Part shown: piece after piece, positions 1-8,142 of the stretch | Layout of the letters: each line of letters starts with the position of its first letter | Numbering within the stretch: the first letter of the stretch is position 1 | Assembly (NCBI GenBank): GCA_944372345.1 | Contig: CALVYT010000038.1 | Location: 1 to 64,000, forward strand | Length of the DNA: 64,000 nucleotides | Reading direction: 5' to 3' | Source of the DNA: an uncultured Clostridia bacterium | Lineage (GTDB): Bacteria > Bacillota > Clostridia > Christensenellales > Pumilibacteraceae | The notes under the pieces: model-generated | The model's input: the letters and a program-made list of their open reading frames with translations, nothing else | Told to the model about the DNA's origin: nothing | Databases searched by the model: none | Translations under genes and position numbers: made by a program

Positions 1-38
1 GGTGGATGTCGCGAGTTCGAGTCTCGTCTTCCGCTCCA
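1..38 (+). tRNA. tRNA-Gly, 3' part
   Basis: The window opens inside a tRNA. The T-arm and an acceptor strand ending in an encoded CCA are visible. The acceptor strand cttccgc plus T and CCA matches bacterial tRNA-Gly. The anticodon lies outside the window, so the isotype is inferred from the acceptor and T-arm only. Confidence 0.8.
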
Positions 39-41
39 TTC

Positions 42-117
42 GCACCATTAGCTCAGTTGGTAGAGCACCTGACTCTTAATCAGGGTGTCCGGGGTTCGAG
101 CCCCCGATGGTGTACCA
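42..117 (+). tRNA. tRNA-Lys (anticodon CTT)
   Basis: A complete cloverleaf. The acceptor gcaccat pairs with atggtgt, including one G-T pair. The anticodon stem is cctga/tcagg with loop ctcttaa, giving anticodon CTT. The T-arm is canonical and CCA is encoded. It lies 3 nt after tRNA-Gly, so the two are probably co-transcribed. Confidence 0.96.
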
Positions 118-147
118 ATATCCCCCCGAAGCGGGGGATATTTGTTT
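118..147 (+). terminator. Terminator after tRNA-Lys
   Basis: A stem of nine pairs (ATATCCCCC with its complement) around a short GAAG-centred loop, followed by TTTGTTTT. It starts directly after the encoded CCA. Confidence 0.9.
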
Positions 148-278
148 TATCATCGGGGTTTACGAGCCCTTTATGCGCGTGCGCATAAATTGTCGGGTTC
201 GCTCAGCCGAGCAATGCGCAGCATTGCGAACGCCACAAGGGCGCGCAGCGCCCGCAGTAACCCCCGATGGTGTACCAC

Positions 279-309
279 AATGCTCTTCCCGCAAGGGGAG
301 AGCATTTGT
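279..309 (+). terminator. Terminator after the copied tRNA tail
   Basis: A 12-pair stem (279-290 with 295-306, loop GCAA) followed by a short T-rich run. It stands in the same place after the copied tail as the first terminator does after tRNA-Lys, but its sequence is unrelated. Confidence 0.8.
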
Positions 310-459
310 CATATCACCGGTGCAAACGGGATCCTTTGCGCCGTCCGGCGCAAACAGGGGGCGCTCGGCAGAGCATTGCGCGGCATTGCGAACGCCGCAA
401 GGGCGCCTCGCGGCGGGTATGCTTTCGTTTATTTTTGCAAAAAATTTTCCGCATACATA

Positions 460-488
460 TTTACAAACGGAAAAAAGTGTGATAGAAT
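460..488 (+). promoter_or_regulatory. Promoter of the aconitase X pair
   Basis: TTTACA (460-465), a 17-bp spacer and TAGAAT (483-488), 28 bp before the start codon. Confidence 0.7.
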
Positions 489-515
489 GGTGATAACGTC
501 AAAAAGGAGGGCAAA

Positions 516-1808
516 ATGGAATATAAAATGAAACTGACGGACGAGCAGAAAGCCGTGCTCGACGGAGCGAAGGGCGAGGTCATGGCGAAAGTTATGAAGA
601 CCGTCGTTATGTTCGGCGATATTTTCGGTGCGGAAAAGCTCGTCCCCGTGACGCATAAGGACGGGCATCTCGTGACGAGCTTCGGCATTGCGCTGATGAA
701 GCCGCTGTTCTCGACGATGGACAAGCTGATAGACGCGGGAATAACGACGGAGGGCAAATTCACCGTTGATCCGCGCCCGCTCGATTATGCGAACGTAAAG
801 TGCAACCTGCTCGAAAAGATAGCGTTCCACGTTATGTATAAAAAGCAGAAGGACTACGAGGAGCAGCTTGCGAAAGTGGGTCTGCGCGACTCCGATTCGT
901 TTACCTGCACCTGCTATCTCGACGAGGTGGGGAATATTCCCGGCAAGGGGGACGTGCTCAGCTGGGCGGAGAGCAGCGCGGTAGTATACGCGAACTCCGT
1001 GCTCGGCGCGCGCTGCAACCGCAACAGCGGTATGCTCGACCTGTTCGGTTCGATAGTGGGCTGGGTGCCTTACTTCGGGCTGGTCACCGACGAGGGGCGC
1101 AAAGCGAAGTGGAAGGTGATCGTCAAAACGACGAAAAAGCCGGAGGCGCAGGTGCTCGGCAGCGCGATAGGGATGAAAGTGATGGAGGACGTGCCTTACG
1201 TCGTCGGACTGGATAAATTCATCGGAACGCAGCTGACGGACGACGCTAAAGCGTATCTCAAAGATTTCGGCGCGGCGACGGCGAGCAACGGCGCGGTCGG
1301 GCTGTATCACATAGACAACCTGACCCCCGAAGCCAAGGAACAGGGCGAGAGCCTCATACTTCCGGACGCGAAGGAATATGTGATAGACGACGAGGAGCTC
1401 GAACGGGTATACGCGTCTTACCCCGTGATGTGGAAGAACAAGGACGCAAAGCCGGGGCTGTGCTTTATAGGCTGCCCGCATCTGAGTTACAAACAGCTCT
1501 GCGATTGGACGGACGCTCTCGACGCCGCGCTCGGCAAGGCGGGCAGGAAGAAAGTCGCCGTGCGCACGATAATGACGACGAGCCCGCAGGTGAAGAAGAA
1601 GTTTGCGGAAACGGGATATTACACGCGGCTCATTCGGATGGGAGTCAAACTCACGAGTATATGCCCGCTGATGTATACGAACAATCCGATGACCAAGGGC
1701 AGGGCGATCGTGACGAACAGCAACAAGCTGCGTACGTATTCCGTGGCGCGCTATTATAAGGACAAAGAGATACTGGACGTGCTCGCGGGAAAGGAGGTCG
1801 GAAAATGA
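516..1808 (+). CDS. Aconitase X catalytic (large) subunit
   Basis: A 430-residue protein of the aconitase X large-subunit family (formerly DUF521), an iron-sulphur dehydratase. The N-terminal LTDEQKAVLDGAKGEV and the segment AESSAVVYANSVLGAR (151-166) are family hallmarks. Candidate Fe-S cysteines are C131/C133, C316/C320 and C383. AAGGAGG lies just before the ATG and sets the start. Its stop overlaps the start of the small-subunit gene, so the two are probably translated together. Characterised members are archaeal mevalonate-5-phosphate dehydratase and bacterial cis-3-hydroxyproline dehydratase. No hydroxyproline or mevalonate gene is nearby, so the substrate is open. Confidence 0.88.
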   Translation: MEYKMKLTDEQKAVLDGAKGEVMAKVMKTVVMFGDIFGAEKLVPVTHKDGHLVTSFGIALMKPLFSTMDKLIDAGITTEGKFTVDPRPLDYANVKCNLLEKIAFHVMYKKQKDYEEQLAKVGLRDSDSFTCTCYLDEVGNIPGKGDVLSWAESSAVVYANSVLGARCNRNSGMLDLFGSIVGWVPYFGLVTDEGRKAKWKVIVKTTKKPEAQVLGSAIGMKVMEDVPYVVGLDKFIGTQLTDDAKAYLKDFGAATASNGAVGLYHIDNLTPEAKEQGESLILPDAKEYVIDDEELERVYASYPVMWKNKDAKPGLCFIGCPHLSYKQLCDWTDALDAALGKAGRKKVAVRTIMTTSPQVKKKFAETGYYTRLIRMGVKLTSICPLMYTNNPMTKGRAIVTNSNKLRTYSVARYYKDKEILDVLAGKEVGK

Positions 1809-2245
1809 AAGAGTTCAAAGGCAGAGTGATCGCGGGCGGCGAATGGAAGGGCGAAGCGGTTGTTTCGCGGCAGGGCGTGAACACGCTCGCGACGTTCCAG
1901 AAGAGCGCGCTCAAAAACGCGAAGAGGGTGATAGTGTCCGACCAGAACAACGCGGATATCTACGGCAAGGACATAACGGGCAAGGCGCTTTGTCTGCCGA
2001 TAACGATAGGCTCGACGACCGGCGGGCTCGTCATACAGACGGTATGCGCGATGAAGATCGCGCCCGCGGCGTTCCTGTTCTCCGAGCACATAGACAGCCT
2101 TGCGGCGAGCGGGATAGTGCTCGCGCGCATATGGGAAGACAGCGACGTCATAGCGATAGATATGCTCGGCGAAGATTTCCTTTCCTCCGTAAACACGGGC
2201 GACAGGATAGAGATCCGCTCCGACGGCACGGTCGTCGTGGAGTAA
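1805..2245 (+). CDS. Aconitase X swivel (small) subunit
   Basis: A 146-residue protein of the DUF126 family, the swivelling domain that completes the aconitase X active site. LPITIGSTTGGLVIQTVC (about 60-77) is the family's glycine/serine segment and includes the usual catalytic serine region. The ATG overlaps the large-subunit stop as ATGA. Separate genes for the two parts fit the split type II architecture rather than the fused bacterial type I. A terminator follows at 2266, so these two genes form a closed operon. The family is clear; the reaction is not. Confidence 0.87.
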   Translation: MKEFKGRVIAGGEWKGEAVVSRQGVNTLATFQKSALKNAKRVIVSDQNNADIYGKDITGKALCLPITIGSTTGGLVIQTVCAMKIAPAAFLFSEHIDSLAASGIVLARIWEDSDVIAIDMLGEDFLSSVNTGDRIEIRSDGTVVVE

Positions 2246-2265
2246 CGAACAGCTGAAAAACGGAG

Positions 2266-2291
2266 ACCCGCGTTCGGACGACGCGGGTTTT
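2266..2291 (+). terminator. Terminator of the aconitase X operon
   Basis: ACCCGCGT (2266-2273) pairs with ACGCGGGT (2281-2288) around a 7-nt loop, followed by TTTTCG. Confidence 0.85.
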
Positions 2292-2303
2292 CGCATATCC
2301 GTG

Positions 2304-2332
2304 TATAATTCGTATGCGCGGCAAGCTATACT
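2304..2332 (+). promoter_or_regulatory. Possible -10 elements before the nucleotidyltransferase
   Basis: TATAAT at 2304-2309 and TATACT at 2327-2332, neither with a clear -35. If the second is used, transcription would start at or next to the GTG at 2339 and give a leaderless mRNA. There is no Shine-Dalgarno sequence before that GTG. Confidence 0.35.
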
Positions 2333-2338
2333 ACCGAC

Positions 2339-3340
2339 GTGAAAGCCATAGTTCTTGCGGGCGGATACGGGCGGAGAATAATGCCGCTGACGTATTATAA
2401 GTGCAAACCAATGCTGCCGGTGGCGAACCGCCCGGCGGTGGACTATACCGTCGCGCGGCTGTATGCGGCGGGAGTGCGCGACGTCACGTTCGCGCTCGGA
2501 TACCGCCCCTGCGACGTGGCGGAATTCGTTTCGGGATATACGGACGTGCGCGCCGAACTCGTCACGGAGGACGAGCCGCTGGGGACGGCGGGCGCGGTCA
2601 AGGCTGCGGCGGGCGGGTGCGACGACGACATACTCGTGTGCAGCGCGGATACGCTGTCGGACGCCGATCTCGGCGGGCTTATGGAGGCGCACGAGCGCGG
2701 CGGCGGGATCGTAACGATTGAAACGGCGGAAACGGACGATCTCGGTGCATACGGGGAAGTGATCTCCGACGGCGGCACGGTGCGCGGGATCAGGGAAAAA
2801 CTGCCGGAAAACCGCGGACGCCGCGGGATCGCGAGCACGGGGACGTATATTATGTCGCCGCGCGCTCTCGGCTATGTCCCGAGCGGCGTGCCGTTCGACT
2901 TCGCGCGCGATCTGTTTCCGTATCTGCTCCGCCTCGGCAGGCGGATATGCGAGCACCGCACGTCGGGGCGGTGGCGTGACATCGGCAGTCTGCGCGACTA
3001 TTACGCCGCGAACTTCGAGATGAAAAAGGGCGCGCCCTTTCCCGCGCCGCGGCATATTTACAGACCTTACTGCGAGAGCGTCGGCGGCAATCTGATCGCG
3101 GCGGGAGCGCGCGTGTGCGGTACGGCGACAAACTGCATAATAGGCGAGGGCGCGGTCGTCGCGAGTTCGGCGCGCCTGGATTCGTGCATAGTGCTGCCCG
3201 GCGAGTACGTCGCGGAGAGCCGCAGCGGCTGCGTCATAGGCAGAGATTTCGCGGCGGATCCGCTGCTTTCCGGCGTAAATCTGCGGAATACGGATAATTC
3301 GTCAAATATTTTCCGCCTTTTCGCGTCAATAAACTTGTAA
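2339..3340 (+). CDS. Sugar nucleotidyltransferase (NDP-sugar pyrophosphorylase type)
   Basis: A 333-residue protein that should couple a sugar-1-phosphate to a nucleoside triphosphate. The N-terminus has the nucleotide-binding motif KAIVLAGGYGRRIMPLT followed by KPMLPVANRP. EDEPLGTAGAVKAA and the sugar-binding segment around residues 150-210 also fit the family. The C-terminal ~90 residues (RVCGTATNCIIGEGAVV) look like a short left-handed beta-helix. The GTG start is forced, because the motif begins at once and an in-frame stop lies at 2306. No ribosome site is visible. It stands alone between two terminator/promoter boundaries, so its sugar cannot be told. Confidence 0.8.
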   Translation: MKAIVLAGGYGRRIMPLTYYKCKPMLPVANRPAVDYTVARLYAAGVRDVTFALGYRPCDVAEFVSGYTDVRAELVTEDEPLGTAGAVKAAAGGCDDDILVCSADTLSDADLGGLMEAHERGGGIVTIETAETDDLGAYGEVISDGGTVRGIREKLPENRGRRGIASTGTYIMSPRALGYVPSGVPFDFARDLFPYLLRLGRRICEHRTSGRWRDIGSLRDYYAANFEMKKGAPFPAPRHIYRPYCESVGGNLIAAGARVCGTATNCIIGEGAVVASSARLDSCIVLPGEYVAESRSGCVIGRDFAADPLLSGVNLRNTDNSSNIFRLFASINL

Positions 3341-3363
3341 TATGGCGCAAGTTGTTGTATAAT
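3335..3363 (+). promoter_or_regulatory. Promoter of the RNase J operon
   Basis: TTGTAA (3335-3340), a 17-bp spacer and TATAAT (3358-3363), leaving a leader of about 77 nt. Confidence 0.75.
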
Positions 3364-3389
3364 AACTGTCGTAAACGATACGAATGAAG

Positions 3390-3410
3390 GGGCGGCGGGA
3401 CCCGCCGCCC
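3390..3410 (+). promoter_or_regulatory. Perfect GC-only palindrome in the RNase J leader
   Basis: GGGCGGCGGG and CCCGCCGCCC are separated by a single A. No T-run follows, so this is not a normal terminator. It sits in the untranslated leader 25 nt before the ribosome site and may protect or control the message. Confidence 0.7.
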
Positions 3411-3447
3411 GCAAACGATAAATAATTTCATACAGCGGAGGATAACT

Positions 3448-5121
3448 TTGCACAGATCCAAGACCGATTCGCCTGCACTCAAGGTGATTTTTTTGGGCGG
3501 CGTCGGGGAGATCGGGAAGAATATGACCGCGCTCGAATTTGCCGGCGACATCATCGTCATCGACTGCGGCTCGTCTTTTCCCAATGTCGATATGCCGGGA
3601 GTGGACCTCGTCATTCCCGACACCTCTTATCTGCTTGCCAACAAGGACCGCGTGCGCGGGATCGTGCTTACGCACGGGCATGAAGATCATATCGGCGCTC
3701 TCCCTTACGTTCTCAAAGAGCTCAACGTACCCGTATACGGGACGAAAATAACCCTCACTCTCGTCGACGCGAAGCTGCGCGAGCAGAAAGTGGAGAACGT
3801 CAGACTGAACATCATCAAGCCGGGCAGCACGGTGCAGTTCGGCTGTTTCAAGGTGGAGTTCGTAAACGTATCGCACTCGATAGCGGGCAGTTGCGCGCTG
3901 TCGATAACCACGCCGGTCGGAACGGTTTTCCACACGGGTGATTTCAAGGTGGATTTCACGCCGATAGACGGGAATATCATCGACTTGCAGCGGATCGCCG
4001 AAATAGGCAACCGCGGCGTTTTGCTGTTGCTCTGCGAAAGCACGAACATAGAGCGCAAGGGCTCGTCGATGAGCGAAGCGACGGTAGGCGCGTCCTTCAA
4101 CGGCATATTCGCGGACAATCCCGAGCGGCGCATAATCATCGCGACGTTTGCGTCCAACATACACCGTTTGCAGCAGATCATCGATCTTGCCGTCAAATAC
4201 AAGCGCAAAGTGGCGTTCTGCGGACGCAGTATGGTGAATATCGCGGCAGCCGCCGCGAAGATAGGCGAACTGCGCTATTCGGACGACACAGTCGTAGACA
4301 TAGACAGGATAAAGAATATAGACGATAAAAATCTCGTCATCATTTCGACGGGCAGCCAGGGCGAGCCGATGAGCGCGCTCACGCGTATGGCAAGCGACGA
4401 AATGAGCAAGGTGCGCCTCGGTTACAACGACACCGTCATAATCTCCGCGTCGCCCATCCCGGGGAACGAGCGGATGGTCTATAACGTCATAAACAATCTC
4501 TACCGCCACGGCTGCAAGGTAATTTACGAGTCGCTCGCGGAAGTGCACGTTTCGGGACACGCGTACCAGGAAGAGCTCAAACTTATGCATTCGCTCTTGA
4601 AACCCCGCTTCTTTATGCCTGTGCACGGCGAGCACCGTCACCAGAAAAAGCACGCGGAACTCGCTATGCGCATCGGCACGCCGTCGTCCAATATCATCGT
4701 TCCCGACATAGGCAACCAGGTGCTCGTCACTCGCCGCGCGATGAAACTGGCGGACAACGTCCCCGCGGGAGCCGTCCTTGTGGACGGACTGGGCGTGGGC
4801 GACGTGGGCAGCACCGTACTGCGCGACCGCAAACACCTCGCCGAAGAGGGATTGTTCGTAATCGTTATAGGGATCGACAGAGAAGAGGGCAGAGTCACAG
4901 GCGTGGACGTCATAAGCCGCGGATTCGTTTACGCGGAGAACGCGGAAGAACTGCTCGAAGAGGCGAAAAAGCTTGTGCTGCGCGTAAGCGCAAAGGCGGA
5001 CCTCAAAGAGATGGAGGACCCCGCGGTCTATAAAAACGTCATACGCCGCGAGATGAAAGCCTTCCTTTACAAGGAAACTCGGCGCAGCCCGATGATACTT
5101 CCGATAGTCACGGAGGGCTGA
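3448..5121 (+). CDS. rnj: Ribonuclease J
   Basis: A 557-residue metallo-beta-lactamase/beta-CASP ribonuclease with 5'-to-3' exonuclease and endonuclease activity in mRNA decay. The metal motif is H76-G-H-E-D-H81, followed by the VSHSIAGS and HTGDFKVD segments. ISTGSQGEP and VHVSGHA are beta-CASP motifs, and the C-terminal domain begins near residue 450. The usual DSTN motif reads CESTN here. The start is TTG, chosen because CGGAGG lies 7-8 nt upstream and the conserved KVIFLGGVGEIGKN begins at residue 12. It heads an operon with trmR, trhP and an AEC transporter. Confidence 0.95.
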   Translation: MHRSKTDSPALKVIFLGGVGEIGKNMTALEFAGDIIVIDCGSSFPNVDMPGVDLVIPDTSYLLANKDRVRGIVLTHGHEDHIGALPYVLKELNVPVYGTKITLTLVDAKLREQKVENVRLNIIKPGSTVQFGCFKVEFVNVSHSIAGSCALSITTPVGTVFHTGDFKVDFTPIDGNIIDLQRIAEIGNRGVLLLLCESTNIERKGSSMSEATVGASFNGIFADNPERRIIIATFASNIHRLQQIIDLAVKYKRKVAFCGRSMVNIAAAAAKIGELRYSDDTVVDIDRIKNIDDKNLVIISTGSQGEPMSALTRMASDEMSKVRLGYNDTVIISASPIPGNERMVYNVINNLYRHGCKVIYESLAEVHVSGHAYQEELKLMHSLLKPRFFMPVHGEHRHQKKHAELAMRIGTPSSNIIVPDIGNQVLVTRRAMKLADNVPAGAVLVDGLGVGDVGSTVLRDRKHLAEEGLFVIVIGIDREEGRVTGVDVISRGFVYAENAEELLEEAKKLVLRVSAKADLKEMEDPAVYKNVIRREMKAFLYKETRRSPMILPIVTEG

Positions 5122-5131
5122 CAAGCGCGCG

Positions 5132-5776
5132 ATGAGTTATTACGAATACGGCAAAACGGAAGAATATCTGCTTTCCCTGCTGCCCGCGTCCGTCGCGCCC
5201 GGACTCGAAGCTGTGCGGCGCGAGGCGGAGGAAGCGGGAGTGCCCGTGATAAGCGAAACGGGCGCGCAGCTGTTGCGGCTCGTCACATTGATGGTCCGTC
5301 CAAGGCGTATTCTCGAAATAGGTACGGGAACGGGATACAGCGGACTTATAATGCTGGAAAACTCGCGCGCGAGATTATATACGATAGATTTCGACGCCGT
5401 CGCGGTGGACGCCGCGGCGCGTAACTTCCGCGACTTCGGTATGTCGCGCCGCGCGGAGATATTCGAGGGCGACGCCACGGACGTGCTGCCTATGATAGAG
5501 GGAAGTTTCGACCTGATATTCCTCGACGGTCCCAAGGGCAGGTATCACGAATTTTTGCCGTATCTTATCGGCCTTATGCCGTCGGGCGGGACGCTGCTGT
5601 GCGACAACGTGCTGTATTCGGGGCGTATGAGCGGCGAGCGTCCCGTGCCGAGGAGCAAACGGACGATCGCGGACAGGCTGGATCTGTTTATGAAAGCGGT
5701 GACGACCGATCCGCGTCTGGTCACGTCGGTGCTGCCCGTCGGCGACGGGATGAGCCTTTCGGTGAGGATAAAATGA
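5132..5776 (+). CDS. trmR: TrmR-type SAM methyltransferase (tRNA 5-hydroxyuridine methyltransferase)
   Basis: A 214-residue class I methyltransferase of the O-methyltransferase family 3. The SAM-binding segment is ILEIGTGTGYSGLIML (residues 56-71), and FDLIFLDGPKGRY carries the metal/acid residues. In Bacillus, TrmR methylates 5-hydroxyuridine at tRNA position 34, and its gene sits beside the U32-peptidase-like hydroxylation genes. Here the next gene is such a protein and its ATG overlaps the trmR stop. That linkage, rather than any motif, makes TrmR more likely than a catechol-type O-methyltransferase. Confidence 0.8.
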   Translation: MSYYEYGKTEEYLLSLLPASVAPGLEAVRREAEEAGVPVISETGAQLLRLVTLMVRPRRILEIGTGTGYSGLIMLENSRARLYTIDFDAVAVDAAARNFRDFGMSRRAEIFEGDATDVLPMIEGSFDLIFLDGPKGRYHEFLPYLIGLMPSGGTLLCDNVLYSGRMSGERPVPRSKRTIADRLDLFMKAVTTDPRLVTSVLPVGDGMSLSVRIK

Positions 5777-6978
5777 CGAAGACACCCGAGTTGCTCGCTC
5801 CGGCGGGCGATATGAATAAACTGCGCACCGCGCTGCGTTTCGGCGCGGACGCCGTGTATGCGGCGGCGGACTCTTTCGGTCTGCGCGCGTATGCGGGCAA
5901 TTTCACGTTCGACGGGCTGGAAAGCGCGGCGGCTCTGCTGCATGCGGCGGGGAAAAAGCTGTACGTCACCGTCAATATCTATGCGGATTCGGACGATATA
6001 AAGCGGCTGCCGGCTTTCGCCGAGCGGCTGGCGGAAACGGGAGCGGACGGCGCGCTCGTGTCCGACCTCGGAGTGTTCTCCGTAATGCGCGCCCGCGCGC
6101 CCGCGCTGCCTCTGCATGTCAGCACGCAGGCGAACGTCACCAACGCCGAAGCGGCGAAAGTATGGGCGGATCTCGGCGCGTCGCGGATAGTGCTCGCGCG
6201 CGAAACGCGGCTGGACGAGATCGCGGAGATAAAAAAAGCGGCGGGCGTGGAGATCGAGGCGTTCGTGCACGGGGCTATGTGCGTGGCTTATTCGGGGCGG
6301 TGTCTGCTGTCGGCGTATTATACGGGCAGGTCGGGCAACCGCGGAGAGTGCGCGCAGAGTTGCCGCTGGGAATACGGACTGACCGAACTGTCACGCGGGG
6401 ACGAACTCCGCGCCGAAGAGGACGGCAGAGGCACTTACATACTTTCTTCCAAAGACCTCCGTATGATCGACAGGCTGAAAGAGCTGACGGACGCGGGCGT
6501 GGATTCGTTCAAGATCGAAGGGCGGATGAAGAGCGAATATTACGTCGCCGGGATCGTGAACGCATACCGCAGAGCGATAGACGATATGGTTGCGGGGAAG
6601 TCGTTCGATCCCGCGCTTCTCGCGGAAACGGAAAAGGTATCCCACCGCGAGTATACTACGGGGTTTTATTACGGCGGAGCGGTTGCGGAAACGGGCGCGC
6701 GTAAGCCGGAGACGGACTACGATTTCGTCGCCGTCGTCACGGACGCGGGGGACGGGTACGCAGACGTCGAAATGCGCAACCGTTTCGCGGTCGGCGACGT
6801 GCTCGAAGCGCTTTCGCCGTCGCTGCCGACGGACGCGCACTTTACCGTCACGGACATAACGGGAGCGGACGGTGCGGTCGCCGTGGCGGATAAGGTGCAG
6901 GCTAAGCTGCGGCTGAGCTGCCCTCTGCGTCTGGGAAAAGCGGATATACTGAGGCGGAAACGCGCGCCGCGCGGATGA
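5773..6978 (+). CDS. trhP: U32-family protein, probable TrhP prephenate-dependent tRNA hydroxylation protein
   Basis: A 401-residue U32 'peptidase' family protein. ELLAPAGDMNKLRTALRFGA opens the TIM-barrel-like domain. EAFVHGAMCVAYSGRCLLS is the U32 signature, with cysteines that may hold an Fe-S cluster. The C-terminal region after residue 300 is the usual accessory domain. The ATG overlaps the trmR stop as ATGA; longer upstream starts would run deep into trmR. TrhP installs the 5-hydroxyl on wobble uridine that TrmR then methylates, so the two genes form a pathway. Bacillus has two such proteins, and only one is seen here. Confidence 0.82.
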   Translation: MTKTPELLAPAGDMNKLRTALRFGADAVYAAADSFGLRAYAGNFTFDGLESAAALLHAAGKKLYVTVNIYADSDDIKRLPAFAERLAETGADGALVSDLGVFSVMRARAPALPLHVSTQANVTNAEAAKVWADLGASRIVLARETRLDEIAEIKKAAGVEIEAFVHGAMCVAYSGRCLLSAYYTGRSGNRGECAQSCRWEYGLTELSRGDELRAEEDGRGTYILSSKDLRMIDRLKELTDAGVDSFKIEGRMKSEYYVAGIVNAYRRAIDDMVAGKSFDPALLAETEKVSHREYTTGFYYGGAVAETGARKPETDYDFVAVVTDAGDGYADVEMRNRFAVGDVLEALSPSLPTDAHFTVTDITGADGAVAVADKVQAKLRLSCPLRLGKADILRRKRAPRG

Positions 6979-7006
6979 TGGGAGTAAACCGAAGAGGAAA
7001 CGTGAA

Positions 7007-8017
7007 ATGTACTTTCTGTCTGTGTTTTTAAGTGTGGCGGTGCTGCTCGCGCTGCTCGTGCCGGGTTACGTTCTCCGCAAGACGCGCATAGTCGGAGATA
7101 CGGCGGCAAAGGATCTGTCCGGCGTGCTGATATACGTCGGCATGCCCGCGCTCATTTTTTATTGTATGATGGGCGTGGATAAAACGCACGTTAAGTGGCA
7201 GGACGTAGTCATATGTCTGCTGCTCGCCGTCATCGTGCATCTCGTCGGGTACATAGCGATAAAGCTGGTCCTGATGAAATGCGGAGACCGCGGGGCGAAA
7301 GCCGCCGCGTCCTTTTCCGCAATGTTTTCCAACTGCGGATTTCTCGGCATACCGCTGTCCGAGATCGCGATAAAGTACTGCGATGCGTTCACGGCAACGC
7401 CGGACGACTCAATGAGCCGTATGCGGCTGTATGCGACGCTGTTCAATGTCGTGTTCAATCTGCTCAACTGGACGCTCGGGGTCGCGCTGTTCGGCGGCGC
7501 GGAGAAAAAGAGCGGTATGCTGAGAAAAGCACTGTTCAATCCCTGCACGATCGCGCTCGTAGCGGCTTTGCCGTTTACCCTGACCGGGCTTTCGCTGCTC
7601 GAACCGATAAATATCGGGGGAACGGAAATAACCCAGATAGCCGATCTCATCACTTATCTTTACAATATCTGCGTACCTGTTTCAATGTGTATACTCGGTA
7701 TTCGCCTTGCTGACATCAAAGCGGGCGCGATATTCAGAAACGGGTATGTTTACGCCTCTCTCGGCGTGAAAATGCTGGTCGTTCCCGCGCTCGTGTGCGC
7801 GTTCTGCCTGCTTTTGTATTCGTTCGGCGGCATAGGCGGGGAAATGGTCGTCTGTATGGTCGTCATGGCGGCGACGCCGACGGCTACGACGGCGTTAGCG
7901 TTTGCCGAGCGTTTCGGCGGAGATACGACGGTGGCGGGTTCGTGTATCGTATCGTCTACGGTATCGTCTCTCGTCGTCGTGCCGCTGTTTCTGATGCTGA
8001 CGGCGAATTTCCTGTAA
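7007..8017 (+). CDS. AEC-family transporter (auxin efflux carrier type)
   Basis: A 336-residue integral membrane protein with about ten hydrophobic helices in two halves. The family features are the N-terminal FLSVAVLLALLVPGYVLRK, the PALIFYCMMG helix and the C-terminal MAATPTATTALAFAERFGGD. AEC members export organic anions such as malate; the substrate cannot be read from sequence. AGAGGA precedes the ATG. It lies 28 nt after trhP and probably ends the RNase J operon, since a promoter for the next gene begins right after it. Confidence 0.85.
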   Translation: MYFLSVFLSVAVLLALLVPGYVLRKTRIVGDTAAKDLSGVLIYVGMPALIFYCMMGVDKTHVKWQDVVICLLLAVIVHLVGYIAIKLVLMKCGDRGAKAAASFSAMFSNCGFLGIPLSEIAIKYCDAFTATPDDSMSRMRLYATLFNVVFNLLNWTLGVALFGGAEKKSGMLRKALFNPCTIALVAALPFTLTGLSLLEPINIGGTEITQIADLITYLYNICVPVSMCILGIRLADIKAGAIFRNGYVYASLGVKMLVVPALVCAFCLLLYSFGGIGGEMVVCMVVMAATPTATTALAFAERFGGDTTVAGSCIVSSTVSSLVVVPLFLMLTANFL

Positions 8018-8033
8018 CGCTCGTAAAAAACGG

Positions 8034-8062
8034 TTTACAAACGGGGGAGCGTCTGCTATAAT
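8034..8062 (+). promoter_or_regulatory. Promoter of the DUF368 gene
   Basis: TTTACA (8034-8039), a 17-bp spacer and consensus TATAAT (8057-8062). Confidence 0.8.
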
Positions 8063-8142
8063 CGTATGGTAGCGCATAGCCGCCTTTGCAGCGGAATATG
8101 ATTTATCGCGGATTTTTTCGCGGCGGGAGCACGGTCTAGCGA

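Larger units (their letters stand above)
101..419 (+). repeat. Tandem ~160-bp unit carrying a copied tRNA-Lys 3' tail
   Basis: Two units sit head to tail, at about 101-260 and 261-419. Each starts with the 17-nt tRNA-Lys tail cccccgatggtgtacca (101-117 and 261-277). A terminator hairpin, a second hairpin (170-189; 335-354) and a 35-nt block (209-243; 371-405, 32 of 35 identical) follow. The second hairpins are perfect in both units but differ in stem sequence, so the fold is kept while the bases change. This could be an integration scar, a REP-like element or a structured RNA; the sequence alone does not decide. Confidence 0.75.

Noticed and set aside
101-419. CRISPR array
   Set aside because: Only two units, repeats far too long, no spacers of even size and no cas genes anywhere in the window.
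85-531. Open frames over the tRNA tail repeats
   Set aside because: They run through tRNAs and terminators; the region is better explained by RNA genes and repeat units.
3067-5124. 685-residue open frame antisense to RNase J
   Set aside because: Antisense shadow of a clear RNase J gene, with no domain or start signal.
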